In this document: positions 1-11,748 of the stretch, piece after piece
Position numbering within the stretch: position 1 is the stretch's first letter
How the letters are laid out: every line of letters starts with the position of its first letter
Source of the DNA: Chara braunii
Taxonomy: Eukaryota > Streptophyta > Charophyceae > Charales > Characeae
Assembly: GCA_003427395.1 (NCBI GenBank)
Contig: BFEA01000222.1
Span: forward strand, 452,376-513,362
Length of the DNA: 60,987 bases
Direction: 5' to 3'
Program-made: the position numbers and the translations under genes
Notes under the pieces: generated by a model
The model's database searches: none
Told to the model about the DNA's origin: nothing
What the model saw: only the letters and a program-made list of their open reading frames with translations

Positions 1-169
1 AGTCATCATGGATGACTATCCCATCCAGGGCCTGTTGGCCCTTTCTGTCTTGTTGGGGCCGCTGTTCCGGCTTATGTTCCCGCTGGGGTTCGGGCGTGTG
101 TGCACGTCCCTCATGCTGATGCGGTCTGGAACAGTGAAGCCTGGCCCCACACCTGCGGAGCAGGCATAA

Positions 170-1930
170 ATAGACCGCAGGCTGGCAGATAAGAAAAAGG
201 AGAAAGAAGCAAAGAAAAAACAGAAAGAAGAAGAAGCAAGAAAGAAAATGAAAGAGAAAATGGACAAGGAACTAGAAGAAGAATTGAAAAGTATATAAGA
301 GGAAGAAGAAGATGAACAAGAGGAAGTGGAGACTTTAGTAAGACGTCGTCCCATTGACATCCCGGAGAGTAGTACAACACATAAACTCCCCGTTGAGCCC
401 TTGAATTGGGCTAATCAATACTACTAGTCCAGCGAATTACTGAAAGAGTCGGAAGAAGGACGTGATGTGTTCCTTGCCAAGCTGGCCACGGTAACAGATA
501 CCGTTGAGCGAAACCTGATGATGGAAGANAAAAGGGCTGAGTTGCACAGTAAATTGCTAGCAACTAGAAGACAAGAAATTGATGAAAAGAAAAGACTGCA
601 GGCAGAAGGGGAAAGACTGCAAAAGGCCCTAGAAGCCCAAAAGGAAGACCCCTCTGCAANTGAAGTTCAGCTAGCCTTACTCAGAGAAGCAGTGCTTAAC
701 ACGAGACAAGATATGAACCTAATGCGCCGGACCCTACAAAGAGTTGAAACGCATCGAGTTGAATTCGAAACCGTCTGGAATAACTTCTTAGAGAAGTCTG
801 CTAAGGATGTGGACCATCATGTTCAGGCATACATTCAGGTTTTAGATGACCACGTCAGTAAGACATTCACTCCCGAAGTTATAGAGAAGATCATGAAAGG
901 AGCGGGAGGTGGCAGAGACGATGGTGATGACTACTGGGACAGGGTGTTGATGGCCACTTCGTGCATGGGAGGCGATGCCATGAGCTTCGCCATCTCGCTG
1001 CAAAAGGAGGCGGGATGCAGCTCTATGGTAGAGTATTTGCAACAAACACGAATCGAAGATTTTCTTAAGTTAATAAGAGAGAGATTTGAGGACAAAAACT
1101 TGGCAAGACGTACAGAAATGCTGATCCTCAGCCTTCCTGACAGGAAATGGAAGAGTACCTTTGCACTAAAAGCCACCATGGATGAATTATTGCAATGCCC
1201 TGATCATGGGTTGACGCCGACCCAAATCTTAAAACAGTTTTGCACGAGCACTCCCGGATCCCCTAAGAACACAACTCTATACCCGTACCAAGGAAGAGGG
1301 GATGACATATGAGAAGTTCAGCAAGATCGCCATAGATCATGCCGGCTTCCTCGCGGAAGCCAATTATTGCCATTACTGGAAGGATCTGCAAGCGGGTAAA
1401 AGATGGCAAAATCGCACCATCTCAGGGTCTATACCTGGGAAAGACAGTCTCCTTCTAACCTTTGAGGAAGGAGGCGCCGAGACCATCTCCTGGGATCAGG
1501 TAGACTATGGTCTCGATGAACCCAACAGACCGGTAGCTCAGGAGGGGAGTTACGCGGCTGTTGCAGCCCGCGGGGGGAGGGCGTCAAGGAAGAGGGCGTG
1601 GCCAAGGAAGAGGTCGCGGCCGTGGTGGACGAGGATTCGACACCCAGAGGGGTGGTGGTGAAGGAAGCCACTACGTGGGAGGAAGGGGAAATTGTCCCTC
1701 ATACGGTGGCCGTGGTTCTTACTCCACCTGGGGTAGAGGAAGAGGCTCATGATACAACAAGTGGGATAAGCCATACCCACCTCATCCAGGCCTGCCGGAA
1801 GGAGAACCTTGGAAAGAATTGGGAATCACAGAAAAAGTTTGGGCCGAAAGGAAGAAGGCGGATCAATGCCTCAAATGTGGGGACCCCGACCACATTGTCC
1901 CCTACTGCCCTGACTATAGGGGGGTAAAAG
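170..1930 (+). pseudogene. Element A gag, broken
   Basis: Capsid/nucleocapsid region of a Ty3/gypsy retrotransposon. The first part (170-1300) is a long charged coiled coil rich in Lys, Glu and Gln. It is interrupted by in-frame TAA at 296-298 and TAG at 425-427, so the longest open piece starts at the ATG at 467. A capsid-like part (about 1060-1300) follows, with pattern FLKLIRERFEDKNLARR. The reading frame then shifts near 1302 and again near 1560 into an RGG/Gly-Arg-rich stretch. It ends in a CCHC zinc knuckle, CLKCGDPDHIVPYC, at 1867-1908, typical of nucleocapsids that bind RNA. An in-frame TGA lies between the RGG stretch and the knuckle. Two ambiguous bases (530, 660) lie inside. Pol follows directly in another frame. 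Function is assigned from the zinc knuckle and position before protease; the coiled-coil part has no family I recognise. Confidence 0.75.
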
Positions 1931-1946
1931 GGAACAACCAGTAGAG

Positions 1947-4761
1947 GTGTCAGTTGCCTCTACCGGGGCTTCGAATGTTGAAAAATCAGAATCCTCCCAT
2001 TCGAAGGCCCCAATGGCAGAAACTGAAGAGGAAGGAAATCCCCATCTAGTGCACTGTCCAGAGGTGGCAAACGTATGCATCTCTCTAGATGGATCCCTCG
2101 CTGGCGTGGGTGATGAGTTGGCCGCTCGTCGCCAAGGGTGGACTGAAATGCGAAAAAAGAAAGGACAACTAGTATTTGCAGATCTAGAAATAAATCGAGT
2201 TAGAGTAGGAGGTATGATAGACAGCGGATCTACACGCAGTTATATTAGCAGAAGAGGTTTGCAGAAACTGCGTCTTGGGCTCAAGGTTAAGAAGTTAGGT
2301 GAGCCCATTGTAAGTAAGTTGGCGAATAGTAGTGAAACTGTCAAGGATCGATACGTCGAGGGAGTACACGTATACTTTCGGCTAGAGGCAGAGGGGAAGG
2401 TGGAATGCGTTCTCCACTCTCTGACCTTCTTGGTGGAGGATAACTTGCCTTTTGATGTGCTGCTAGGAATGGATTGGGGTGAGGCTGCACATGCGGATCT
2501 AAAGTTAAGGGAACATGAATGTTGGTTTCCAAGTCCGCAAGGAGGTAAGAAGAAAATCTGCCTCTATCATGAATCTGGAAAGGAAAGCAGCCTAGCTCAC
2601 TGTTGTATGAGTGCCCCAGCGTTCGCTCGCCATGTTAAGAAACATAACTTGTATGACCAAGTCTTTGTTGCATATGTGCGCCCAGTAAAGGAAGGAGAAA
2701 CAAAGGAAGAAGTCAGGTCCCAAGAGATTGAGAGGATCCTGAAAGAGTTCGCAGATGTGGCTGAAGCCCCAAGCGGTGACTGTCTCTTATACACATCTAG
2801 ATGTGTATAAGAGACAGGCCCCAAGCGGTGTGGTGGAAAGACCAATCCGCCACCTCATTGATATCATTCCAGGGAGCGCGCCCCCGAAGGGGCCTATCTA
2901 TCGTATGTCGCCCCAGAAATTGGATGAACTGCGAACCCAACTCGATGAGTTGTTGAAAAATGGTTGGATAAGACCTAGCTCCTCACCCTATGGTGCGCAT
3001 GTGCTCTTTGTGCCTAAAAAGGACGGCGGCGTTCGCATGTGTATAGATTATAGGAGGTTAAACGATATAACAGTGAAAAATGCTGAACCATTACCGCGAA
3101 TAGACGATTTGTTGGATCGCGTGCAAGGAAGCAAAGTGTTCTCAAAGATTGATCTAAAATCCGGCTACCATCAGATTGAAGTTGAGCCAGAAGACCAACA
3201 TAAGACTGCCTTCAGGACAAGGTATGGGCATTATGAGTTCGTAGTTTTGCCCTTTGGTCTCACAAATGCCCCTGCCACTTTCCAAAGAACGATGAACGAA
3301 CTCTTTCGTGAATGGCTCGATAAATTTGTTGTGATTTATTTTAGACGATATTTTGATGTTCAGCAAAAATGAAAAGGAGCATGCTGAGCACCTTCGACTT
3401 GTGCTAAATAAATTGAGAGAAGCAAAACTGAAGTTTAACCCAAAGAAGTGTGAATGGGCTAAGCGTCAGGTGCTATACCTAGGACATGTGATTGATGGAG
3501 ATGGAGTCAAACCGGAAGATACAAAGATAGCAGCAATCAAAGATTGGCCGAACCCCAGCACCTTGACTGAGTTGCGGTTGTTCCTTGGGTTAGCCAACTA
3601 CTATCGAAAGTTCGTAAGACACTTTACGATAATAGCTGCTCCCCTTCGCCGGTTACTTAAGAAAGAAGTAATTTGGAAGTGGGATTCAGACTGCACGATG
3701 TCCTTCAAGCGTCTGAAAAAGTGTTTGATTAATTATCCGGTTCTCAAAATGGCGGACCCTTCTTTACCTTTTGTGGTAACGACCGACGCTAGTCAATATG
3801 GTATAGGTGTTGTACTCCAGCAAGATGATGGGCATGGGTACAGACCTGTAGAGTTTATGTCTTGCCGCTTACCTAATGAGAAGGTGGCCGCTTCAACGTA
3901 TGAACGAGAATTGTATGCTTTGCGTGAGGCTCTCAATCATTGGCGACACTACCTTCTAGGAAGGCATTTTAAAGTATACTCTGACCATGAAACACTTCGC
4001 TGGCTCAAAACGCAAGCTCGAATGACGCCTAAGTTAACAAGGTGGGCAGCAGAAATTGATATGTTTGACTTTGAGCTGAAGCCAGTCAAGGGTAAGTATA
4101 ACGTTGTTGCTGATGAACTAAGTCGTAGATCAGACTTTTTCGGTGCTATTGTGACTTATCTAGATGTAGGTGCAGACCTACAAGAAAAGATAAGAGATGC
4201 GTATCCCTCTGATCCTGTCTATGGAGCCATGATTAAGCTAGTGCAAGAAAAGCCAACAGAGTTTCCTGATCATAAAGTAACTCAGGGTCTATTGTTTGAA
4301 CGAACAGATGTACATGATAGGCTATGTATACCCAATAATGAAGAGATCAAGAGTATGATCTTGGGGGAATGCCATGATACAGAAGGCCATTTTGGGTGGA
4401 AGAAGACCTATGGGACCTTGTTGCGTTCCTACACCTGGCCTCGAATGAAAGCGGACTATATCGCGTATGTGCAGGGTTGCCAAGTGTGCCAACGAAACAA
4501 AAGCACCACGCAATCGCCCCTCGGGCTACTTAAGCCCTTGCCTATCCCTACCGGCCCTGGAGACTCTGTCTCTATAGATTTCATGGATACTAAGGTCAAA
4601 AGCAGGAATGGGAAAACGCAAGTAATGGTCATAGTGGATAGATTAACTAAGTATGTTGTTTTTGTAGCTTTGCCTGCGGAAGCAAAGACTGAATTGGTAA
4701 TTCGGGAGTTCTTTAACCATTGGGTAAAAGACTTTGGACATCCCTTAACTATTGTGAGTGA
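1947..4761 (+). pseudogene. Element A pol (protease-RT-RNase H-integrase), truncated
   Basis: Polyprotein of a Ty3/gypsy element. Domains in order: retropepsin with active site DSGSTRSYIS (Asp codon at 2220) and C-terminal VLLGMDW (about 2458); reverse transcriptase (2870-3420) with [11 protein letters not shown]; RNase H with TTDASQYGIG (about 3780) and SDHETLRW (about 3980); integrase HHCC zinc finger (4360-4500); and the first catalytic Asp in SIDFMDT (about 4575). Three defects are visible. A 52-bp insertion at 2766-2830 is a sequencing-adapter artefact. One extra T in the run 3339-3342 shifts the frame exactly inside the YLDD catalytic motif. Homology stops at about 4760, just before the second catalytic Asp of integrase, where unrelated LTR-like sequence begins. 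No other part of this integrase appears downstream, so the copy is 3'-truncated. Confidence 0.93.
2780..2817. other. Nextera mate-pair junction adapter left in the assembly
   Basis: Positions 2780-2798 read CTGTCTCTTATACACATCT and 2799-2817 are its exact reverse complement. These are the two Tn5 mosaic ends joined head to head, the standard junction adapter of Nextera mate-pair libraries. The 13 bases GCCCCAAGCGGTG occur on both sides (2766-2778 and 2818-2830). The extra 52 bases account exactly for the frame change in element A pol. This is a laboratory artefact, not a transposon. Confidence 0.97.
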
Positions 4762-5470
4762 GGCCTCAGCAGCAGTTGAACTTCATTGGGACTCTACTGG
4801 GACACATGCAATGCAGGGTCTGGGACAAAGGATAGGCTGAATTGAGCCAATGCAGACCCAGCGAGGAGTGGCCAGCACTATAAAGAAAGNTGCCAGCCTC
4901 ATTCCTCGCCAGATCTCCACTGGCTTTCATTGCGTGGAAGTGCTGGTGCACTTGTGCGTTGAGTCAGGAGGAGCAGCGCTGGAGGATGAAGATGCGCTGA
5001 GTGAGGGAAGAAGCCTGAATGCTGGAAGTAATGCAGCCATAGCTGCNCAGCAGTTAGCATTAGTATTAGAGAGTTAGTCAACTATGAGTAGTATTCAGAG
5101 TAGATCCTCATGAGAGAAGAGTGTGTATGCATCATANGAAGAAGGGGCCGAGGCAGAAAGTGTTCATTCAAGATTGGGCTATGGATGATACTTACCTAAG
5201 TTGCATGTGAACTGCAGAGGTGGCGCTGATGAGTGGTGACCACATTGATGACGTAGAGATAGTCTGGAGATGTAGCGCTGATGCACTGGAAGTCATATTG
5301 ATGAGTTGACGAGAGATTTGTGTTGCGCTGNTGAGCGCTGGACTCAGGGGAACTTGGAAACACTTTGTAATCATATTTTTGATAATATAAGCCTGGAAAC
5401 TCGGTTCTCTTCTCATCTACCTTTGTCTATTGTGTGAGACTACTTATCATTGTGTGCGAGTATGATGCAT
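4762..5470 (+). repeat. LTR-like fragment abutting element A integrase
   Basis: Non-coding segment that starts where element A integrase breaks off. It resembles the promoter half of the other LTRs in this window: a TATA box (TATAAAG, 4879-4885), then a GC-rich leader with repeated GGCGCTG-like words and a GCAGC-CATA-GCTGC hairpin (5033-5046). It contains ambiguous bases at 4890, 5047, 5137 and 5332. The ends are not defined because no second copy or target-site duplication is visible. It could be a solo or partial LTR that inserted into or recombined with A. Confidence 0.5.
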
Positions 5471-6131
5471 GTCATGTACACACTTGCGTGAGATGGTCCC
5501 CAGGACCCATGCAATACAGCAGCGCAGCTCGGCTATGGCTGCCTGCTCCTTCCAGCTCGCCCGTGAGCGAGTGAGCCTGGCAGGCGATAGCACAGCAGCG
5601 CTTGCGCACAAAGCAGCCAGTGCCCGAATGTCCAATGCGTAGGCAGGCCCTTCTCTATATCGCAGTGGCCTATTGCTGCGTGCAGTAATGCGGTACTGGG
5701 CCCTGGTCCAGAAGCTTCCGGTAGGCCCCACGAGGCTGAGTGAGACTTAGTCCAAAGTAAACAGGCCCAGGGCCTGTGGTGGTTACCAGCACCCAACTGC
5801 CCTCAGCCTTTGTTCGGTCCACTTGTGTATCCGGCCCAGGGCCTGTGGTGGTTACCAGCACCCAACTGCCCTCAGCCTTTGTTCGGTCCACTTTGTGTAT
5901 CCGGCCCAGGGCCTGCCTCAGTTACATGCAATGAAAGGCAGCCTGGGCCTGGGCGCTTCCAACCAACTGGCGTTGCGCAACTGCCTGAATTTTCCCCAGC
6001 TGTTCGGTCCACTTGGTCGTGCCTGCCTTCACTTAGGGCAGCCGACTAAGTGGAAAATAGGCCCTGTAAGGCAAATCGAGGGCATGTGCCTCGCATTCCC
6101 TCCACCATACTTCGATAGTCCTCTGAGAAGT
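5471..6131. repeat. Spacer with 69-bp tandem repeat
   Basis: No gene is visible. It holds two full and one partial copy of a 69/70-bp unit (5764-5832, 5833-5902, then 5903-5914), each beginning GGCCCAGGGCCTG. The word also recurs singly outside the array. The part next to element B (about 6085-6130) lies where the polypurine tract and 3' LTR of B would be, with a purine-rich GGTGGAGGGAA on the minus strand, but no matching 5' LTR was found. Confidence 0.6.
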
Positions 6132-7376
6132 TCAGTCTTCAATGATCTGGCGCTTTCCCTTCGGTAGAGACTTTTCATATTGGGTGACAACCTGAGGAGC
6201 GGTCTGCATCAGTTCCTCCCTGGTGAACCATCGTTCCTCCTTTGGATCAGTGTGATGTCTGAACCGAACTTTGTACTACAGCTTCGGTTTTGGAGGACGT
6301 CCCCTGCCTGCAGGTCTTGGAACTGGCATTTCCTTGTGGTCAACAATGCCGTCGATGTCGCCCTCTCCATCCATGGTTGGGGGCAACATTGAGCGACGAG
6401 AGGGAAATTGATCTGTTTCTTTGACAGGTGCAAGCTTGGAAGCGTGGAAAACAGGGTAAGTGCGTAAAGGGATGCGAATAACATAAGACGGCCCATCCGG
6501 TTCATCCCCAACAACATCTAGGATCTCCCATGGTCCAAAGTACTGCGGCATGAGCTTGCGGGAGATCCTGTGCTCCTGTCCCAGTTCTGAGGACTTAACC
6601 CAGACTCTCTCTCCTACCTGAAATGTGGATGGGCGGCGGTGTTTGTTCTCAGACTTTATCATCGCCGCCTGTGCCTTACGCATCTGTTCGACAGCCTGCT
6701 GCATCACCTGCTCATATCGATAAGCAAACTCTAAGGTCCCTGGTGCAACAGAGGGCTGGTTCTCAGGTAGTAAGAAATCCAAGGGCAGTCTAGGCTTGAA
6801 AGTCGGTAGCAAGCTGTTTAGGCTTAATCCCGTAGTGCTGTGCACGGCGTTGTTGTACAGGCTGGCGATGAGAGCAAGTTTCTCATCCCCGTCTACCTGA
6901 TTTGGCTTGATGTAATGCCTCAGCAGGTGTTGTACAACGCGTTTCAACTGCTCTGCTAGCCCATTCGCCTTTGGGTGATTGCCCGATGTCATTTGCAACT
7001 GCGTGCCCTGTTCTGCAGCTGCGGCTTTCCACAGTTCACTGGTGAATCGCACATCCCGGTCACTAACTATAGACTTAGGCAGTCCGAAATCTCTGACCCA
7101 GTTCTCGTTGAACAGCTTAATGACGTACTCAGTCTTTGCTGTTGCAGGTATTGCGACTAACCTAGCTTACGTACTAAATCTATCCACGATGACATAGACG
7201 TAGCACATACCACTCTTGCTGGTGACCAGCGTATCCATGAAGTCCATGGATAGGCTCTCTCCAGGCCTTTCCGGAATCGGAAGGGGCTTTAGAAGCCCAA
7301 GAGGAGCCTGTGTGCGTGGCTTGTCCCTCTGACAGACCTGACAAGTCTCCACGTACAGCTTTGCGTCTCTCATCAT
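6132..7376 (-). pseudogene. Element B integrase with chromodomain-like tail
   Basis: Reads right to left as the continuation of the element B polyprotein. At 7376-7167 lie the second half of the integrase zinc finger (YVETCQVCQRDK) and the first catalytic Asp (LSMDFMD). An in-frame TAA at 7167-7169 follows. The frame then continues through VSDRDVRFTSELWK and the Glu in NGLAEQ, so the DDE triad is present at the DNA level. The C-terminal integrase motif (PQYFGPWEIL, FHASKLAPV) follows. After an in-frame TAG at 6276-6278 the same frame reads YKVRFRHHTDPKEERWFTRE down to a TGA at 6132-6134. This resembles the Y-x-V-(K/R)-(F/W)...W core of a chromodomain, which in chromoviruses directs integration to marked chromatin. 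Two nonsense codons make it non-functional as it stands. Confidence 0.88.
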
Positions 7377-9242
7377 CGTGGGCCACCAGAACGCTGCAAT
7401 AAATTGGCTACAGTCTTCTTGAAACCAAAATGACCAGTGGCGTCACGACACTCTCCTAAGAATAAACTACCCAAAGACTCCCTATTGGGAACACACAAAC
7501 GTTTTTTCCCGGCCTTCTCAAGGAACAGCAGGTCGTTGACCAACTCAAACTCGGCAGAAGTGATTCTGTCCTTCGCCTCAAGTCTGCGAACTATCTTGGA
7601 CATAAACTGATCCTCGCGGTAGGCTTCCACCATAGAGCGAGTAACATCGTCCGCAAGCCCAAACTCAGTGATCAGCGCACCGGAGAAATCTGGTCTACAT
7701 GACAGTGCATCAACAACCTTGTTATACTCACCCTTGATGTACTGGGGCTCAAAGTCATACTGCTCTATGACTTCAATCCAACGCTTCAGAGCCTCGAAGA
7801 GCACAGGCTGGGTTCTCATCCATTTCAGGGTCTGGTGACCAGTCCTGACGTAGAAGAACCTCCCAAGGAGATAGTGCCTCCAATGGGTGAGCGCCTTGTA
7901 GATCGCATAGATTTCCTTTTCGTAGGTGGACTTAGCCAACTTCTGAGAGGGCATCTTTTTGGACATGTACTCTACCGGCCTCAACTTCTTCCCCTCCTGC
8001 TGTGCAAGTACGACGCCTATGCCATATTGGCTAGCATCCGTAGTTACTACAAAAGGTTTGTCAGGATCAGGAAGTTTCAAGACCTCATGGTGTGTCAACG
8101 CATACTTCGGTTGTCTGAAAGCAGCCTCACAGTTGTTTGTCCACTCCCATGGCATGTCAAGGCGAGTCAGGTCCGTCAAAGGGGCGACCACTATGCTATA
8201 ATTCTGAACAAAATTGTGGTAGTAGTCTGTCATCCCTAAGAAGGACCTCATCTCAGTCACAGACTGAGGACGCGGCCAGTCGCAAATGCTGGCCACCTTC
8301 GCGTCATCGGGCTTCAATCCCTCCGCGGAAAACTCATGACCCAAGTACAAGACAGGGGTGCGACCAAACTTGCACTTCTCACCGTTGATCTTGAACTTCT
8401 GCTGTCGAAGAAGGCTAAGGACTTTGTCCACGTGCGCAACGTGCTCCTCGACAGTCCTACTAAAAATAAGTATGTCATCGAGGTACATGATGACAAACTT
8501 ATCCAAGTAGTTATGAAATATCCGATTCATAGCGTGCTGAAAGGTGCTAGGAGCATTGCAAAGGCCGAAAGGCATACCACAAACTCGTACAGACCGTACC
8601 TGGTATGAAAAGCGGTTTTGTGTTGATCCTCGGGCCGGATTGCAATCTGATGGTACCCGGACTTCAGATCTATCTTATTGAAGTACCGACACCCTTGCAC
8701 TCTATCTAGCAAATCGTCGAAGCGCAGTAGGGGCTCTCTGTTCTTGACAGTGATGGCATTGAGGCCCCTATAGTCAATGCACATCCTCAGTGTTCCTTCC
8801 TTCTTCGGTACGAATTGGATTGGAGACCCATACGGAGAAACACTCGGCCGGATCCAACCCTTTTCGACGAGTTCCTTGAGTTGTCGGCGAAGCTCATCAA
8901 GCTCGCCTAGAGACATCTGATAAATCCTACCCTTTGGGATGCTAGACCCTGAGATAATCTCTATCCCGTGGACGACCTCCCTCTCAACAACCCCTGTAGG
9001 CTCTTCGAATAGATCAAGGTACTTGGCAACTACTCCCTCTATCTCCGACGACATTTTCACCGGCTCGCCTGCTGCGGAGACATAGACTAGATACATAACC
9101 TCCTCCGGATTTTGCTTATAATAGTTATAGAACGCGGCCGCACACATGCAACTGTGGGACTCGATCAGGCTACTAGATTTAAACTTACGTAATCTGGCGG
9201 TCCCCCCACCTGGCAAAGTGTGTTTGACCACTTTTGGGTCCT
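7373..9242 (-). pseudogene. Element B reverse transcriptase-RNase H
   Basis: The N-terminal RT part (9231-8530) carries [19 protein letters not shown] and [21 protein letters not shown] frameshift near 8575, right after YEFVV, moves into the frame that holds [13 protein letters not shown] and the catalytic YLDD (VIMYLDDILIFS). RNase H follows with TTDASQYGIG, but the motif normally read as TDHxTL is RTGHQTL. A catalytic Asp is therefore replaced by Gly, and RNase H should be dead. The reading frame then runs into the integrase zinc finger (ECRDATGHFG) and shifts again at about 7376. Upstream, an in-frame TAG near 9240 separates it from the protease. Confidence 0.92.
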
Positions 9243-9776
9243 AGTCAAACTGGGGTTGTGCCACGGAGAGGTAGTACATACCTAACAAGATATCCATAGG
9301 GAGATCATCGCTCACTAGGAACGAGACGCGATGTCTCAATTCCCCTCCCGCGTACGGGAAACAACACTCAACATCCTGGAGGTAGTCGTTGACTACCATG
9401 CGCTGTTTGTTGGCACAGGTCGACTCAGGCGCTGCACTCGCCCCTGTAAGGGCAGCCTCTCAACGCACGCTCGACTAATGAAGTTCCTAGTCGAGCAAGT
9501 GTCATAATAGGCTTGGGCCTTGCAGCCGTCGATAACTACCTTGCCGGCGAACATCTCTCTCTTAGGGGCTTTGGCCAATGCTGTCCAAGAAGCTAGTGGG
9601 TTTGATCTAGACCACTCCTCCTCGAGCTCCTCTAAGGATTCAAACACATTCATCGAACAGAGGCTCGGTGGGTCAGAATGTGTTTGCGGGACGACGATGG
9701 AGTCAGTAGCTTGGGCCATCTCTCGAGATGGTGAGGGTGTGTCCACCACCTCGACCCTATTAGGAAGAACTACCAT
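9243..9776 (-). pseudogene. Element B retropepsin-like protease
   Basis: Aspartic protease region between gag and RT. The active-site stretch reads YDTCSTRNFIS where the family has D-(S/T)-G. The Gly is Cys here, explainable by a single G-to-T change (GGC to TGC). After a frameshift near 9395 the other frame reads VSFLVSDDLPMDILLGM, the usual C-terminal flap/ILLG motif. The protease is thus recognisable but disabled. It starts in a different frame from gag, two bases after the gag stop. Confidence 0.8.
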
Positions 9777-9778
9777 TC

Positions 9779-11748
9779 CTACTGGCTCGACGCGTTTCCC
9801 GGAGCAGTGCCAAAACTGCTGGCCACATTGCTACCAACAGGAGTAGAGGATCCCAACGCCTGCCGCATCGCAGGCGGGATCTTTTCGGTCACCTTCTTAT
9901 TTCGACACTTGAATTGGTTATGGCCATATTGGCCACAACGGATACAAGCCTGCCGCGTGTACCGATCTCTCCACACGTCCTCAGTGAGACCCGCTTTCTC
10001 CCATGGAGGAGCATTGGGGTCAACTTGACTCCTAGACCGGGAACCTCCACGGGGTCTACTGGTCGCCTTACCTTTTTGTGCTATGGCAGCGACTACTCCA
10101 CCCCCTGAAGCTTCTACGCTGCCGGCCTCTGAACCCACTCCCGACAGGAAGTCGTCGTCCAATTCGATGGTGGAACCATCGTTGTTGACGAACATGATGT
10201 GTCCCTTCGCTTTCCAGTTGGGAGGCAACGACTTTTTCCTACCGTTCGTCGTGGGTGTCTGACCATGCCCTATCTTTGCTTCAAGGTCTAGGGCCTTCGT
10301 GTTGAACGATGGGAAGTTGCGCATGTTGATGTTGGCCTCACCTGCCAACTGATTCCTGAGAGGCATAGGAAAGCATCTCACGTAGAAGGTGAGTAAAACC
10401 TGGGGGTCATAGCGAACGCCAGGGACATAGATCAGACGCTCCACAGCGTCAGTGGCCTCTCTTACTGACTTAAACTGCCTCGTGTGCAGTGTTAGGATCA
10501 CATCAGTAGCCTTTTGGGCCTCCTAAGGATCATGCCACCTGTCTTCCACCAACTTGACAAAGTCATCCAGTTTCTGGGTGACCGCCCAAGCGAGAAAGTC
10601 ATGACCCTACCCCTGTAGCTGCACTAAACCACTCAACCATCGTGCTGCACTCCCCTCTAGATAGGAGGCAGCCACAAACACTTCATAGTGTGGCAGGGTA
10701 AGTTTGCACTTGACATAGACCGGCACAACCCTCAATGAAGTGTCAAGGTCTTCGCCCCTCTTATCCCCTGTAAAGGGTTTAGGAGCAGCGATGGTCGTCT
10801 TTGGAACCCACTGACTTTGTCCCGATACCTGCACCATTCCGGACTGTGGACCCTGTGGTGCAGGCTGCTGCACTATCTGCTGGGGCTGTGAACCCTGCGG
10901 TTGTGCCGGCTGCGAGACAGCAGGCTGCCCGCTTACGGCAACCTGAGATGGAGGTTGGGAGAACACTGTCTGTACAGGAACCTGCAAACTAGAACCTGTT
11001 GAGAACCCGCCTGTTAAAGGCATACCCAGGGAGACAGGCTGAACCGATGCTGGAGCGGTATATGGGGATACCCCAGTCACCGGTGGGACAAAAGGAGGAG
11101 GATGTACAACGGGCCAGACACCAGGCCGGACAGTGATGGTGTCGCCTGCGCTCGCCCGACCAACACGGCAAGACTCTGCTGGATGTCTTGTAAGATCGTT
11201 GTCTGTTGGTCTTGCATCTCTACTACTCCTAGCAAGACCGACCTCACGATCCTCACTTCATCATCCAACTCCGCTGGGTCCATCTCCTCTAACTCGCTAA
11301 TGTCCGCTTGTCGCCGCTGCAACCCGGCTCTTCTTCTAATCATTCTTTCTTTTTATGCCTTAATCTCTCCTAAAGCCTTCTGTAGTTGTGCCTCGCGATC
11401 AACAACTCGCTGTATGGCGACCTCCTCGAAATTCAACACTAATGGCTGGCTTGCCATTACACCAGTGGACTGACTCAGGGTCTGCGCGGCCATTGACCCT
11501 ATAGTCCCTGAACTGCTAGCCTTTGAACTTTGTTGAGCAGCAGTTGCCATAGTCTGTGAAGCTGCGGCTTCGCTTACGAACGCCCTGCTGGCCCCTGCTA
11601 CCCTAGCTCTCCTCTACTGCTGCTGCCTCTCCCTAAGCTGGCGGAACATAAATCTGTCACCCTCTGGTCCTAAGGCCAAGTGGGCTATCGGTTGTCTAGC
11701 CGATCGCAAGATCCGGTCGTCCTCACTAGTGATATCCCTATCGCTCAT
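9779..11748 (-). pseudogene. Element B gag, many stops
   Basis: Begins at ATG 11748 (MSDRDITSEDD). The frame is broken by a TAG at 11616-11614 (codon 45) and another stop near 11353. It continues in the same frame to 11077, where it shifts into a Pro/Gln-rich stretch (11080-10607). Two more in-frame stops occur around 10608 and 10525. The capsid part (10500-10330) reads FKSVREATDAVERL. The C-terminal CCHC zinc knuckle CIRCGQYGHNQFKC lies at about 9940-9900 and marks it as nucleocapsid. The number of lesions makes this an old copy. Confidence 0.85.

Noticed and set aside
16-380. Ser/Phe/Leu-rich open frames on the minus strand
   Set aside because: They are the antisense of the Lys/Glu-rich coiled coil of element A gag; low complexity and no start context.
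2755-2817. Peptide [11 protein letters not shown] as a protein N-terminus
   Set aside because: It is the translation of the Nextera junction adapter, a known database contaminant.
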